A stretch of 64,000 nt of DNA, taken from contig NZ_JBHEQA010000002.1 of NCBI RefSeq assembly GCF_043678055.1, positions 1,207,388-1,271,387 of the forward strand, written 5' to 3'. Positions 48,229-57,997 of the stretch are shown here, piece after piece. This stretch comes from Spongiimicrobium salis. Lineage in GTDB: Bacteria > Bacteroidota > Bacteroidia > Flavobacteriales > Flavobacteriaceae. The translations under genes and the position numbers were made by a program. How positions within the stretch are numbered: the stretch's first letter is position 1; the number at the start of each line of letters is the position of its first letter. Under the pieces are notes generated by a model that worked only from the letters and a program-made list of their open reading frames with translations, was not told the DNA's origin and searched no databases.

Positions 48229-49167
48229 ATGAAAAATAATGAAATTAGCATTTTTTGCCCCGCTACAATTGCCAATGTTTCGTGTGGCTTCGATGTTTTA
48301 GGTCTTGCTCTTGATGGCGTTGGGGATACCATGCGTGTTCGCAAGGTTGCTCAAAAAGGGATTAAAATCACAAAAATGGAGGGACAGGACCTTCCTATGG
48401 ATACCTTAAAGAATGTGGCCGGTGTGGCGGGTCTTGCCTTATTGGAACAAACCGATTATCAAGGAGGGTTTGAAATTGAAATCTACAAAAATATTAAGGC
48501 AGGTAGTGGAATAGGCAGTAGCGCTGCGAGTTCGGCTGGGGCGGTTTGGGCTATGAATGCCTTGTTAGACTCCCCTTTTTCATTGGAAGAATTGGTAGTT
48601 TTTGCTATGGAAGGAGAACGCTTGGCCAGTGGTGTTGCCCATGCGGACAATGTTGCCCCTGCCCTATTTGGTGGTTTTACATTGGTTCGTAGTTACGATC
48701 CCTTGGATATTGTACGCATTCCATCGCCCCAACAACTGTACGCCACGATCATACATCCTCAAATTGAGGTTAAAACGGCAGATTCCAGAAAAATATTAAA
48801 GACCACCATTACGCTGGAAAATGGCATTAAACAATGGGGGAATGTCGGAGGCCTGGTTGCCGGATTATTTACTGAAGATTACGATTTAATAGGCCGCTCT
48901 TTGGTTGACCATATTATTGAACCTGTACGATCCATTTTAATTCCTGCATTTGATCGCGTGAAAGAGAGTGTTATGGCGGCTGGGGCTTTGGGTGCAGGAA
49001 TCTCTGGTTCTGGTCCCTCTGTTTTTGCTTTGAGCAAAGGAAAAAAAACAGCGGAAGCTACTGCCCAGGCCATGAGAAATGCATATCAGGACCTAGATAT
49101 TCCGTACGACATTCATGTCTCCAAAATTAATTTAGAGGGGATACGTGTAATTACCGATCCTTCTTGA
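48229..49167 (+). CDS. thrB: Homoserine kinase
   Basis: 312 aa, GHMP kinase. The phosphate-binding loop is KAGSGIGSSAASSAGAVWAM (about residues 90-110), and the N-terminus has FCPATIANVSCGFDVLGLAL. The C-terminal motif GALGAGISGSGPSVFAL is typical. Phosphorylates homoserine for threonine synthase. 27 bases after thrA. Confidence 0.95.
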   Translation: MKNNEISIFCPATIANVSCGFDVLGLALDGVGDTMRVRKVAQKGIKITKMEGQDLPMDTLKNVAGVAGLALLEQTDYQGGFEIEIYKNIKAGSGIGSSAASSAGAVWAMNALLDSPFSLEELVVFAMEGERLASGVAHADNVAPALFGGFTLVRSYDPLDIVRIPSPQQLYATIIHPQIEVKTADSRKILKTTITLENGIKQWGNVGGLVAGLFTEDYDLIGRSLVDHIIEPVRSILIPAFDRVKESVMAAGALGAGISGSGPSVFALSKGKKTAEATAQAMRNAYQDLDIPYDIHVSKINLEGIRVITDPS

Positions 49168-49235
49168 ACTAAAATAGAATGATCGAATTTGCCGGCACTT
49201 AAAGAAATAACACTAAACTTGAAATCATTGTTTTC

Positions 49236-50531
49236 ATGAATTTTTACAGTCTCAACAATAATGCTCCGGAAGTATCCTTTAAGGATGCTGTTATTAATGG
49301 CATAGCCCCAGATAAGGGCTTGTATTTCCCCAAAAAAATCAGTGCTTTACCTTCTTCTTTTTTTGAAAATATAGAGGCGTTGTCGCACCATGAAATTGCA
49401 TTCAAGGCCATAGAACAATTTGTGGGAGATACCATCCCTGCAACGCAACTCAAGAAAATCATAGCCAGCACCCTAGATTTTGATTTCCCCCTTGTTCCCT
49501 TACATGAAAATATAGGTACCCTAGAGCTTTTCCATGGTCCAACAATGGCTTTTAAAGATGTTGGTGCACGTTTTATGGCCAACTGTTTGGGGTATTTTTC
49601 AAAAAGCGATACCAATGCCGTTACGGTCTTAGTAGCTACCTCAGGAGATACGGGAGGGGCTGTTGCCCATGGTTTTTTAGACGTTCCCGGAGTACAAGTT
49701 GTCATTCTCTATCCTAGTGGGAAAGTAAGTGATATTCAAGAACGACAACTCACGACTTTAGGTAAAAATATCACCGCTTTGGAAGTGGACGGAACTTTTG
49801 ATGATTGCCAGCGAATGGTAAAACGTGCTTTTCTAGATGAAACTCTATTGAACAGCATGCAACTTACCTCAGCCAATTCTATTAATGTGGCACGTTGGCT
49901 TCCACAGATGTTCTATTTTCTGTTTGCCTATCAGCAATTAAAAGCACAAAAGAGATCGCTAGTATTCTCTGTTCCAAGCGGTAATTTCGGTAATATCTGT
50001 GCCGGGATGATGGCACAACGTCTTGGAATGCCTCATACCCATTTTATAGCATCCACAAACGTAAACGCTATTGTTCCCAATTATATGAAAACAGGACAAT
50101 ATGAACCTCAACCTTCTATAGCCACCATTTCAAACGCTATGGATGTCGGGGACCCCAGTAATTTTATACGTATCCAGACCCTGTTTCAAAATGATTTTGA
50201 ATCTCTTTCCAAAAACCTTTCCTCCTATAGTTATACGGATGATGAAACTAGAAAGGCGCTTAAGGAATTATATGAAAAGACGGAATACATTGCTGATCCC
50301 CATGGAGCTGTAGGTTATTTAGGCCTTCAAAAGTACTTGGCAGCCCATCTTGAGGCTTATGGCGTATTTTTAGAAACGGCCCACCCTGTAAAATTCCTGG
50401 ACGTTGTGGAGGAAATCATTGCAACCAAACTGACTATACCTCCTCAAATTCAACAAGTGATGGATAAAGAGAAAAAGTCCATTTCCATTGCAACTTATGA
50501 AGAACTAAAGACGTATCTAAAGCAAGCTTAA
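49236..50531 (+). CDS. thrC: Threonine synthase
   Basis: 431 aa, PLP enzyme of fold type II. The PLP-binding lysine is in HGPTMAFKDVGARFMA, and the phosphate-binding loop in VATSGDTGGAVAHGF. Converts O-phosphohomoserine to threonine. Last gene of the threonine operon; its end meets the convergent peptidase gene by 4 bases. Confidence 0.95.
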   Translation: MNFYSLNNNAPEVSFKDAVINGIAPDKGLYFPKKISALPSSFFENIEALSHHEIAFKAIEQFVGDTIPATQLKKIIASTLDFDFPLVPLHENIGTLELFHGPTMAFKDVGARFMANCLGYFSKSDTNAVTVLVATSGDTGGAVAHGFLDVPGVQVVILYPSGKVSDIQERQLTTLGKNITALEVDGTFDDCQRMVKRAFLDETLLNSMQLTSANSINVARWLPQMFYFLFAYQQLKAQKRSLVFSVPSGNFGNICAGMMAQRLGMPHTHFIASTNVNAIVPNYMKTGQYEPQPSIATISNAMDVGDPSNFIRIQTLFQNDFESLSKNLSSYSYTDDETRKALKELYEKTEYIADPHGAVGYLGLQKYLAAHLEAYGVFLETAHPVKFLDVVEEIIATKLTIPPQIQQVMDKEKKSISIATYEELKTYLKQA

Positions 50532-52144
50532 TCCAGTCCTGGTAAGGTAAAATTGTTCAAAGGACTTGTTTGTTTCATCATCGCTTCAATGGCTTCCGTT
50601 GTTCTAGGTGCCATTGCCGATAAATTTACAGGTCCATCTTTTGTGATTAGAATATCGTCTTCGATACGAACAGCGATTCCCCACCATTTTTTATCGCAAT
50701 CGCTTCCCTCTGGAATATAAATACCGGGCTCTACAGTGATAACCACATTTTCTTGAAATGCGCCATAGGTTCCGGGATCGTGGACATCTAAGCCCAAATA
50801 GTGCGATGTTCCATGCGGAAAATACTTTCTTGCTTCTTGCAAATTGGAGATAATTCCTAATTTTAACAGGCCTTCCGCAACTATTTGCGAGGCCGCTTGG
50901 CCAGGGGCACGAAAAGGGGCACCAACTACACTGGCTTTAATTCCCGCTTCTTGCGCATTATAGACAATATCATAAATCTGTTTTTGTTCTTTGGAGAATT
51001 TTCCATTTGCAGGAATGGTCCGGGTAACATCGGCAGTATAGCCATGATACTCCGCGCCAAGATCCATTAATACCAAATCTTGACCTACTTCTAATTTATT
51101 GTTCTCTATATAATGTAAAATACAGCCATTGTTCCCACCTCCTACTATAGAAGGGTAACCTTCGTATTCTGCGCCGTATTTTTTGTATACAAACTCATGT
51201 ACCCCTTGAATCTCAGTTTCAGACATCCCCGGATGCATTGCTTTCATAATTTCAATTTGGCCAACTGCCGAAATTTCAACCGCTTTTTTCAACAACACCA
51301 TTTCTTCTGGGGACTTTACTTCTCTCAAAGTTCCCATAATTTGACTCAAGGTGGAAGAATCCAAATTATCGGACTCCAAGTGTAGCGCTATCTTGTCCTG
51401 GGCTTCTTTTCTGAGATTATCATCTTTGGCGCTCATAAAATCCTTTAATAAATCGTCTTCTTTTAATTCGGGCGAATTGTTTACGATACGTTCCAAACGC
51501 TGTACCACATTAGCACTGTTTTCACTGGGGGTTGATTTTATCGCAGTGTACAACTGTCGTTTTCTGGGATTGTAATCCGAAGGATAGTTTGCTTTTTTCT
51601 TGAATGTTTTGATCAAATCAAATAGATCTGCATTATCACTTCCGTCGCGATAATCGTTTTGGAAATCGAAAAAAAGTACTTTGTCAAATTTGGCAAAGTT
51701 TGTAGTAGACTTTGCAAATTCGCTTCCATTATAGGCCATTTCAAAACCCAATTGCTCCTTAACGCCTGCTACTCCCAAACGTTTTCCATTCCACTGTTCC
51801 GCTCTGGGGTCCCTTTCTTGAACATATACCAATTCATTATAGGTTTTTCCGTTATCCCCTTGTTGATTTTCAGAAAATATCAGTAAGACGGAATTGGGCT
51901 CTCTATATCCTGTTAAATAATAAAAATTAGGATCTTGGTGATACACATAATCCACATCATTGGCTCTATTTCGCGTTGCATTTGCAAAGAATACGGCCAC
52001 ACTGTTTGCCGGCATCATTTGGCGAACAGCTTCGCGTCTTTCCTTATGAAAATTAGAAGACAAGAAGTCCGTAGGAGTTCCTTGTCCGGAAACAAAAAAC
52101 ACAGATAAAAGGGATAGCGTAAAGGTAAAAATCGACTTCATCAT
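50528..52144 (-). CDS. Secreted aminopeptidase P (M24B)
   Basis: 538 aa with a signal peptide (MMKSIFTFTLSLLSVFFVSG). An N-terminal aminopeptidase P domain precedes the creatinase fold, with metal ligands in VLMDLGAEYHGYTADVTRT (two Asp), FPHGTSHYLGLDVHD (His), VITVEPGIYI (Glu) and AVRIEDDILIT (Glu). Removes N-terminal residues before proline. Probably periplasmic. Confidence 0.93.
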   Translation of the reverse strand: MMKSIFTFTLSLLSVFFVSGQGTPTDFLSSNFHKERREAVRQMMPANSVAVFFANATRNRANDVDYVYHQDPNFYYLTGYREPNSVLLIFSENQQGDNGKTYNELVYVQERDPRAEQWNGKRLGVAGVKEQLGFEMAYNGSEFAKSTTNFAKFDKVLFFDFQNDYRDGSDNADLFDLIKTFKKKANYPSDYNPRKRQLYTAIKSTPSENSANVVQRLERIVNNSPELKEDDLLKDFMSAKDDNLRKEAQDKIALHLESDNLDSSTLSQIMGTLREVKSPEEMVLLKKAVEISAVGQIEIMKAMHPGMSETEIQGVHEFVYKKYGAEYEGYPSIVGGGNNGCILHYIENNKLEVGQDLVLMDLGAEYHGYTADVTRTIPANGKFSKEQKQIYDIVYNAQEAGIKASVVGAPFRAPGQAASQIVAEGLLKLGIISNLQEARKYFPHGTSHYLGLDVHDPGTYGAFQENVVITVEPGIYIPEGSDCDKKWWGIAVRIEDDILITKDGPVNLSAMAPRTTEAIEAMMKQTSPLNNFTLPGLD

Positions 52145-52287
52145 AATATGTTGACTTTAAAAAAATAAAGATACTATTTTATTTGTCATCCCTCTGTGCT
52201 AAAAAAGCACAATTTACATTTGTGAAAAAGATCCTCTTTTATGGAAAATTATCCTCCTTCAAAATTTACAATCGCTGAATTATTATA

Positions 52288-52295
52288 TACATTTG
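52288..52295 (+). promoter_or_regulatory. -7 box of gcvT
   Basis: TACATTTG 18 bases before the ATG gives a transcript with a short leader. A second identical TACATTTG lies at 52215-52222. Confidence 0.45.
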
Positions 52296-52313
52296 CCACC
52301 TAATTTTTAGTTT

Positions 52314-53399
52314 ATGAAAACAACAGCACTTACCTCGACACACGAAGCATTGAACGCAAAAATGGTTCCTTTTGCGGGCTATTTAATGCCCGTTTCCTAT
52401 GAAGGCGTAAACATAGAACATGAAACGGTTCGTAAAGCTGTGGGTGTTTTTGATGTTTCACATATGGGAGAATTTTTGATTGAAGGACCAAATGCCCTGG
52501 CCCTCATTCAAAAAGTCAGTTCCAATGATGCCTCCAAACTTACCGTTGGAAAGGCGCAGTACAGCTGTTTGCCCAATGAAACCGGAGGTGTTGTGGACGA
52601 CCTTATCATTTACAGGGTAAAAGAAGAAACCTATCTTTTAGTAGTAAACGCATCCAATATAGAAAAAGATTGGGCGCATATCTCTAAATATAATGCCGAA
52701 TTTGGTGCAACAATGCGGAATCTTTCCGAACAATATTCATTGCTTGCCATTCAAGGCCCAAAGGCCGTCGAAGCCATGCAGTCCTTAACTTCCGTAGATC
52801 TTTCTGCCATTAAGTTCTATACCTTTGAGGTGGCGGATTTTGCCGGTATTGAACATGTTATTATTTCGGCAACTGGCTATACGGGTTCAGGTGGTTTCGA
52901 AATCTATTGTAAAAATGAAGAGGTACAGCAAATATGGGATAAGGTGTTGGAAGCCGGAGTAGATTTTGGTATCAAACCTATAGGCTTGGCAGCAAGAGAT
53001 ACCTTGCGATTGGAAATGGGGTATTGTCTTTACGGAAATGATATTAATGATGAATGCTCTCCGCTGGAAGCTGGTCTTGGCTGGATTACTAAATTCACCA
53101 AAGACTTTGTCAACCATGAGGCTTTGGCCAAAGAAAAAGCCGCAGGAGTACAGAAAAAATTAATTGCCTTTGAATTGGATGAACGTGGTATTCCAAGGCA
53201 CGATTACGATATCTTGGATACGGATGGCAACACTATAGGCATAGTAACTTCTGGTACCATGTCTCCCTCCTTAGGTAAGGGAATAGGCTTGGGATATGTC
53301 CCCACCTCTTTTTCTCCCGTAGGCAGCAAAGTTCAGATTCAGATACGGAAAAAAGCTATTCCGGCCACTGTTGTAAAACTTCCTTTCTACAAGGGCTAA
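52314..53399 (+). CDS. gcvT: Glycine cleavage system T protein
   Basis: 361 aa aminomethyltransferase. The folate-binding fold shows KMVPFAGYLMPVSYEGVNIE, GVFDVSHMGEFLIEGPNA, and the conserved SATGYTGSGGFEIYC and GLAARDTLRLEMGYCLYGND. Transfers methylene from the lipoyl-bound intermediate to tetrahydrofolate. Confidence 0.95.
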   Translation: MKTTALTSTHEALNAKMVPFAGYLMPVSYEGVNIEHETVRKAVGVFDVSHMGEFLIEGPNALALIQKVSSNDASKLTVGKAQYSCLPNETGGVVDDLIIYRVKEETYLLVVNASNIEKDWAHISKYNAEFGATMRNLSEQYSLLAIQGPKAVEAMQSLTSVDLSAIKFYTFEVADFAGIEHVIISATGYTGSGGFEIYCKNEEVQQIWDKVLEAGVDFGIKPIGLAARDTLRLEMGYCLYGNDINDECSPLEAGLGWITKFTKDFVNHEALAKEKAAGVQKKLIAFELDERGIPRHDYDILDTDGNTIGIVTSGTMSPSLGKGIGLGYVPTSFSPVGSKVQIQIRKKAIPATVVKLPFYKG

Positions 53400-53420
53400 T
53401 ATGGGCAAAATTGGGGATTG

Positions 53421-54248
53421 ATGAAGCTGAATAAAGGGAAAAAAATATTAATTTTAGGGGCTAGTGGTTTTATTGGAAATGCCATCTATAAGGAACTCTG
53501 CTCTTATTTTGATACCTATGGCACTTATTATTCGGCACGACGCTCCTTTGAAGATAATCATCAATTTTTTAGATATGATATTGAAGAAGATGATATCTAT
53601 GATCTTCTGGAAAAGGTACAACCTCACTTCATTATATCGGCAATCCGAGGAAATTTTGCCGCTCAGGTATTGGCCCACCAGCATTTGACAGAATATGTGA
53701 GAGATCATGATACCAAAGTGTATTTCATTTCATCTGCCAATGTCTTTGATGCCTATAGCAAATATCCTTCCTATGAATACGACAAGACCTTGTCTGAAAG
53801 TATTTACGGGCGTCTAAAGATAAAGATTGAGAATATGCTTTTGCGGCTGCCCAAGGAGAAAATGGCCATTCTGCGAATTCCCATGACTTTTGGTACCTTT
53901 TCTCCGCGCATCAAGGATTTAAAGCTTGCCTTGGATAATAAAGAACCTATTGAAGTATTTCCCAACCTCATCATCAATGTGACCAACGATGATCGCCTAA
54001 CCCAGCAAATACATTATTTGATAAACCGGAACAAAAGTGGTATTTTCCATTTAGGAAGCAAGGACTTGGTACACCATGAAGATTTTATTAAAGAAGTCGT
54101 CTCTAGAATGGGATTCTACAATCCTGTATATAAGCGCATTTTTACGACCAATATGGATCGTTATCTAGCGGTTTTGCCCAAAGCCAACAAACTTCCCAAA
54201 AACCTGAGAATAGGATATCAGGACATCATTGATCAACATGTTTTTTAA
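53421..54248 (+). CDS. NAD-dependent epimerase-like (SDR) protein, 275 aa
   Basis: N-terminal Rossmann motif LILGASGFIGNAIYKEL, later SSANVFDAYS and the YDKTLSESIYGRLKIKIENM region with the Tyr and Lys of the extended SDR family. Acts probably on a nucleotide sugar or similar substrate, which is not known. ATG at 53421 chosen over TTG at 53418. It lies 21 bases after gcvT. Confidence 0.75.
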   Translation: MKLNKGKKILILGASGFIGNAIYKELCSYFDTYGTYYSARRSFEDNHQFFRYDIEEDDIYDLLEKVQPHFIISAIRGNFAAQVLAHQHLTEYVRDHDTKVYFISSANVFDAYSKYPSYEYDKTLSESIYGRLKIKIENMLLRLPKEKMAILRIPMTFGTFSPRIKDLKLALDNKEPIEVFPNLIINVTNDDRLTQQIHYLINRNKSGIFHLGSKDLVHHEDFIKEVVSRMGFYNPVYKRIFTTNMDRYLAVLPKANKLPKNLRIGYQDIIDQHVF

Positions 54249-54259
54249 AAAGAGTACCC

Positions 54260-54541
54260 ATGAAAAAATTGAATGACCATCAAATTAAAGAGGAATTACA
54301 AAGCTTAAATGGATGGGAGTACAACGGAGAATTCATTGAAAAATCGTTTCAATTCCAGACGTTTAAGGAAACATTTGCCATTATGACCCACATCGCTTTT
54401 GAGAGTGAACTACAAGGCCATCACCCTGATTGGAGCAATGTTTATAATAGGTTGCATATTAAATTAAATACACATGATGCCAACGGTATTACTTCCAATG
54501 ATTTCCTATTGGCACGCACTATAGATGCCATTGTGGGCTAA
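54260..54541 (+). CDS. phhB: Pterin-4a-carbinolamine dehydratase
   Basis: 93 aa. The motif pattern ELQGHHPDWSNVYNRLHIKL with the catalytic His pair and the C-terminal ITSNDFLLARTIDAIV are typical. Dehydrates 4a-hydroxytetrahydrobiopterin and regenerates the pterin for aromatic hydroxylases. Confidence 0.92.
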   Translation: MKKLNDHQIKEELQSLNGWEYNGEFIEKSFQFQTFKETFAIMTHIAFESELQGHHPDWSNVYNRLHIKLNTHDANGITSNDFLLARTIDAIVG

Positions 54542-54565
54542 TTGTACCATCTAGAAAAAAACCAC

Positions 54566-54595
54566 TTGCTGCCGCATTAAATTTTATTAAATTTG
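54566..54595 (+). promoter_or_regulatory. Promoter of yebC-like gene
   Basis: TTG (54566-54568), 19 bases, TAAATTTG (54588-54595); transcription would start about 23 bases before the ATG. Confidence 0.6.
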
Positions 54596-54624
54596 TGGCC
54601 ATTCACTTATAATACCAAGGAAAC

Positions 54625-55335
54625 ATGGGAAGAGCTTTTGAGTTTAGAAAAGCACGTAAAATGAAACGATGGGCTGCAATGTCCAAAGCCTTTACCCGTA
54701 TAGGGAAAGATATTGTAATGGCCGTTAAGGAAGGAGGTCCCGATCCCGATTCCAATGCCCGTTTAAGGGCTGTTATCCAGAATGCCAAGTCAGTGAATAT
54801 GCCCAAGGATAACGTAGAGCGGGCTATAAAAAGAGCCAGTGATAAAAGCTTGGGTGATTTTAAAGAAATACTTTTTGAAGGTTATGCGCCACATGGTATC
54901 GCTGTCTTGATCGAGACGGCAACCGATAACAACACAAGAACCGTTGCTAACATTCGGAGTTACTTCAATAAATGCAATGGCAGTTTGGGAACTTCGGGTT
55001 CGGTGGAATTTATGTTTGACCATACTTGTAACTTCCGCATTAATGCCGAGGGAATAGATCCTGAAGAATTAGAACTGGAAATGATCGATTATGGAGCCGA
55101 AGAAGTGTTTACCGATGAGGATGGCATTTTGATCTATGCTCCCTTTGAAAGTTTTGGTGCCATTCAAAAAGAGTTGGAAAATAGAGCGATTGAAATTTTA
55201 TCTTCTGGTTTTGAACGTATTCCCCAAGTGACCAAAGAATTGGACGAAGCACAAACGGCGGATGTGGAGAAGCTATTGGAAAAAATTGAAGAGGATGACG
55301 ATGTACAGAACGTCTATCACACCATGAAAGAGTAA
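54625..55335 (+). CDS. YebC/PmpR family protein
   Basis: 236 aa with the typical start MGRAFEFRKARKMKRWAAMS and central KAFTRIGKDIVMAVKEGGPD, then NARLRAVIQNAKSVNMPKDN and YAPHGIAVLIETATDNNTRT. The family acts as transcription regulator or as a ribosome-associated factor relieving stalls, depending on the member. Confidence 0.93.
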   Translation: MGRAFEFRKARKMKRWAAMSKAFTRIGKDIVMAVKEGGPDPDSNARLRAVIQNAKSVNMPKDNVERAIKRASDKSLGDFKEILFEGYAPHGIAVLIETATDNNTRTVANIRSYFNKCNGSLGTSGSVEFMFDHTCNFRINAEGIDPEELELEMIDYGAEEVFTDEDGILIYAPFESFGAIQKELENRAIEILSSGFERIPQVTKELDEAQTADVEKLLEKIEEDDDVQNVYHTMKE

Positions 55336-55776
55336 ACAATTTTCCGTCTGAAAGAAACGGATACCCCATTCCACTAAACTATGCTATACTTTGTGGTTAC
55401 AAGCCATTCTGTAGAGATTGCCCTTGAATACTCTTTTTCCCATCACCTAAAAACGAAATTTAAATTGTAAGATTCGAAAATATTTGATAGTGTTATTCTG
55501 TTGTTTCTACCAAAAATACGTAATAGGGTAACGAAAAAAGTAAAAGAACTGGAGTCAGAAATATTCATTAATGATTCTTATCTATAAGTAAGAAGTAAAA
55601 GCAGAGGTATTACACTTCTCCCCAGTACATCTATCAGCTAATTATTGCTGAAACAACACGACTCATTCAAATCCAAAAGTCTGGAAAAGGGGTATTCCAT
55701 TGGACATAAAATGTATCCTAAATACCCCCACTTTTATCTTTTTCAAATTATTGCCTCTATAGTTAGAGATCATCAG
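55336..55776. other. Gap with no clear gene
   Basis: No supported gene. An isolated 29-codon ORF (55381-55470, starting MLYFVVTSHSVEIALEYSFS) has a start reminiscent of GIY-YIG-type endonucleases that often follow YebC, and may be a remnant. The plus-strand ORF at 55645-55878 mostly overlaps the end of the convergent gene and looks like a shadow. Confidence 0.45.
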
Positions 55777-57342
55777 TTAACCTATAACGCTAGCATCCAA
55801 TATATTATGGGACCACACCCCTTGCAGAAAATTTCTGAACGGACCAATATACATTTCATTATCCCAGTTATTCTCTAAATCTTCGGGTAAATGATATTCT
55901 TCGATAAGATCGCTACCGTGATATAGCCTACAAATAGGGTGAATAAATGCACTCTTTCCTCCATCTTCTGGGTATCTATAAATGTTAAAAGGGTCTACAA
56001 TCCCATCAAGTTTTCCATATTCCATCGTGGCTTGAAAGTAAATTTTTTCTTCACACTTTTTATCTCTAAAGTAATCTACCGGAATACTTTTTATCAAAGA
56101 AATTTGGTCATCACTCTTATTCAAAACGTAAATATCTCCAATAAAACTCGGCTGTTGAAACATGGCAGAGTCTTGATTTACTCTATCAATGAATTTTTGG
56201 ATAAAAGATTCTACATCAAATTTAAAATTGGTATACTGAAATTCCGAATTCTCTTCTTTGCTTTTCAATATTTGATCAAAGCACTTTGCATTATATCTAA
56301 ATCCATGAATAAATCCAGAAAATGATTTTTGATAATCTCTAAAATGAGTCAATACACCCATAAAATATAAATCTTTCACAGTAGTAGATTCCCATTCACT
56401 AGTCATTTTAGGGAATTTTCCACAATCTGATATTTCTATTTTACAATTACCTCCTTTAAAAATGGTATCATCAAACATAAAACCCGTACATAAAATTAGA
56501 TAATCTACATCCAAAGCCAGTTTTTGTCCTTCTGCATGGTTATAGGTAAAATGAACACGTTTTTTTCCATTTTCTAAAAGTTCAACTTTTTCAATGTCTG
56601 CATCGAGTATCGTATTTTGCGACTTGAGTTGATAGGTATCCAAAAAATTATTGTTAACCGCTCTAACATGACCAACATAGTGTGTTTTCCATGCTAATCT
56701 TATCGGATTAGGGCTTATTAAATGAATTACTGCGGCGTGTTCAACGAGAGAATCAGCAGTCTCTAGAGCAGAGTTACCCTTCCCAACTATCATGACTCTT
56801 TTGTTCGTGTATTTTTTTGGGTCTATATCAAATTTCTCATAGGTTTCAGCTAACTCCACCCCTTCAAAATTTGGCACATAAGATTTAGATTTCCCAGTTG
56901 CGCAAATAACTTTTTCAGCATAATATGTTTCCTTATCAGTAGTAACCACAAAGAGATTATCTTCATTTTTAGAAACGTTTAAAACTGTAGTGTTATAAGA
57001 TACATTTATACCATAATTTTCTACAAAGTCATTTAAATAATCAACATATAAGTTGGCCTTGGGGAAGTATTCTTCAGAATACTTTTTAAATAAAAATGGC
57101 TCATCTTCTTTTTCAGTGAGAAGACTGTTCCAGTCCCATCTTTGATTAATCTCATAATCATCAAAACCTGTATACACTTTATTTATCGAAATTAGTGTAT
57201 TGTGTCTCGGCATTGTTTGGAAAAAACTCCCGGCTTTGTTACTTTTTTCGATAAGAATATATTCTTCATTTCTTTTTGAAAGATAATAGCCCAGTTGAAT
57301 GCCTCCTGGCCCAGCGCCAATAATAAGATGCTTAATTTTCAT
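55777..57342 (-). CDS. FOXRED2-like flavoprotein monooxygenase
   Basis: 521 aa. FAD-binding GAGPGGIQLGYYLSKRNEEY at the N-terminus, then SFFQTMPRHNTLISINKVYT and RWDWNSLL, which match the FOXRED2-like branch of flavin monooxygenases. A second dinucleotide motif VMIVGKGNSALETADSL binds NADPH. The C-terminal ~130 residues are less conserved. The neighbourhood with JmjC and NRPS genes suggests a tailoring enzyme, but a role in a cellular pathway is equally possible. Confidence 0.75.
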   Translation of the reverse strand: MKIKHLIIGAGPGGIQLGYYLSKRNEEYILIEKSNKAGSFFQTMPRHNTLISINKVYTGFDDYEINQRWDWNSLLTEKEDEPFLFKKYSEEYFPKANLYVDYLNDFVENYGINVSYNTTVLNVSKNEDNLFVVTTDKETYYAEKVICATGKSKSYVPNFEGVELAETYEKFDIDPKKYTNKRVMIVGKGNSALETADSLVEHAAVIHLISPNPIRLAWKTHYVGHVRAVNNNFLDTYQLKSQNTILDADIEKVELLENGKKRVHFTYNHAEGQKLALDVDYLILCTGFMFDDTIFKGGNCKIEISDCGKFPKMTSEWESTTVKDLYFMGVLTHFRDYQKSFSGFIHGFRYNAKCFDQILKSKEENSEFQYTNFKFDVESFIQKFIDRVNQDSAMFQQPSFIGDIYVLNKSDDQISLIKSIPVDYFRDKKCEEKIYFQATMEYGKLDGIVDPFNIYRYPEDGGKSAFIHPICRLYHGSDLIEEYHLPEDLENNWDNEMYIGPFRNFLQGVWSHNILDASVIG

Positions 57343-57997
57343 TTTACACTTTTTAAGTTAATATTAATTTTAAAATTTTTCGGTTCTCTATTGTTCATCC
57401 TTAATTTTCGGTGGACGATATTACTCCGACCAAAACCATAAACGATTATTTTTTAGCAAGGGAAGAAAACGTCTTTATATTTAGGTTCTTTATGCTACTT
57501 TGAGAATGTTCAATGCAGTCTTCTTTCTATTTAAATAAAATTCTTGATAATGTGATATGCAGATTTATGCCGTAAAGAATTTCATAAATATTTGATATAG
57601 AAACGGTAATAATTCTCTCTACCTAGAGTGAATACAGGATGGCATATTTACCGCGATGCGATGCATTATTAGAAGAAGGCGATTTTCAAAAGATATAGGT
57701 TTACTTACCCTCTTATTCTAGATTATGATATCTAGTAAAAACTACTTGATCAGATATTTGCTACTTGCTTAATGAGGAGAGTATAGTTCAATTGGATTGA
57801 TACAACATTGTGATTTTATAACTTTCGTCACATAATAATATTTAAGCAAGTTGACTTGAAAAAACGAACGACAAATTCTGTAGGTTAAATTGAAGAGAAG
57901 TCTAGCCAAAGTTTCTTGCCCACTTCACCTTAACGCAATACATTAGTTGGATTAAAATAGAATTCTAGTTATACTTGTAACCATACTTTACTGCTAC
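57343..57997. other. AT-rich gap of 655 bases, no gene seen
   Basis: Both strands were read. No ORF, tRNA or clear terminator was found. Its length and composition suggest a regulatory region or decayed sequence between two leftward genes. Confidence 0.5.

Noticed and set aside
55645..55878. Plus-strand 77-aa ORF after yebC
   Set aside because: Its second half overlaps the conserved end of the flavoprotein gene on the other strand; the first half lacks any motif.
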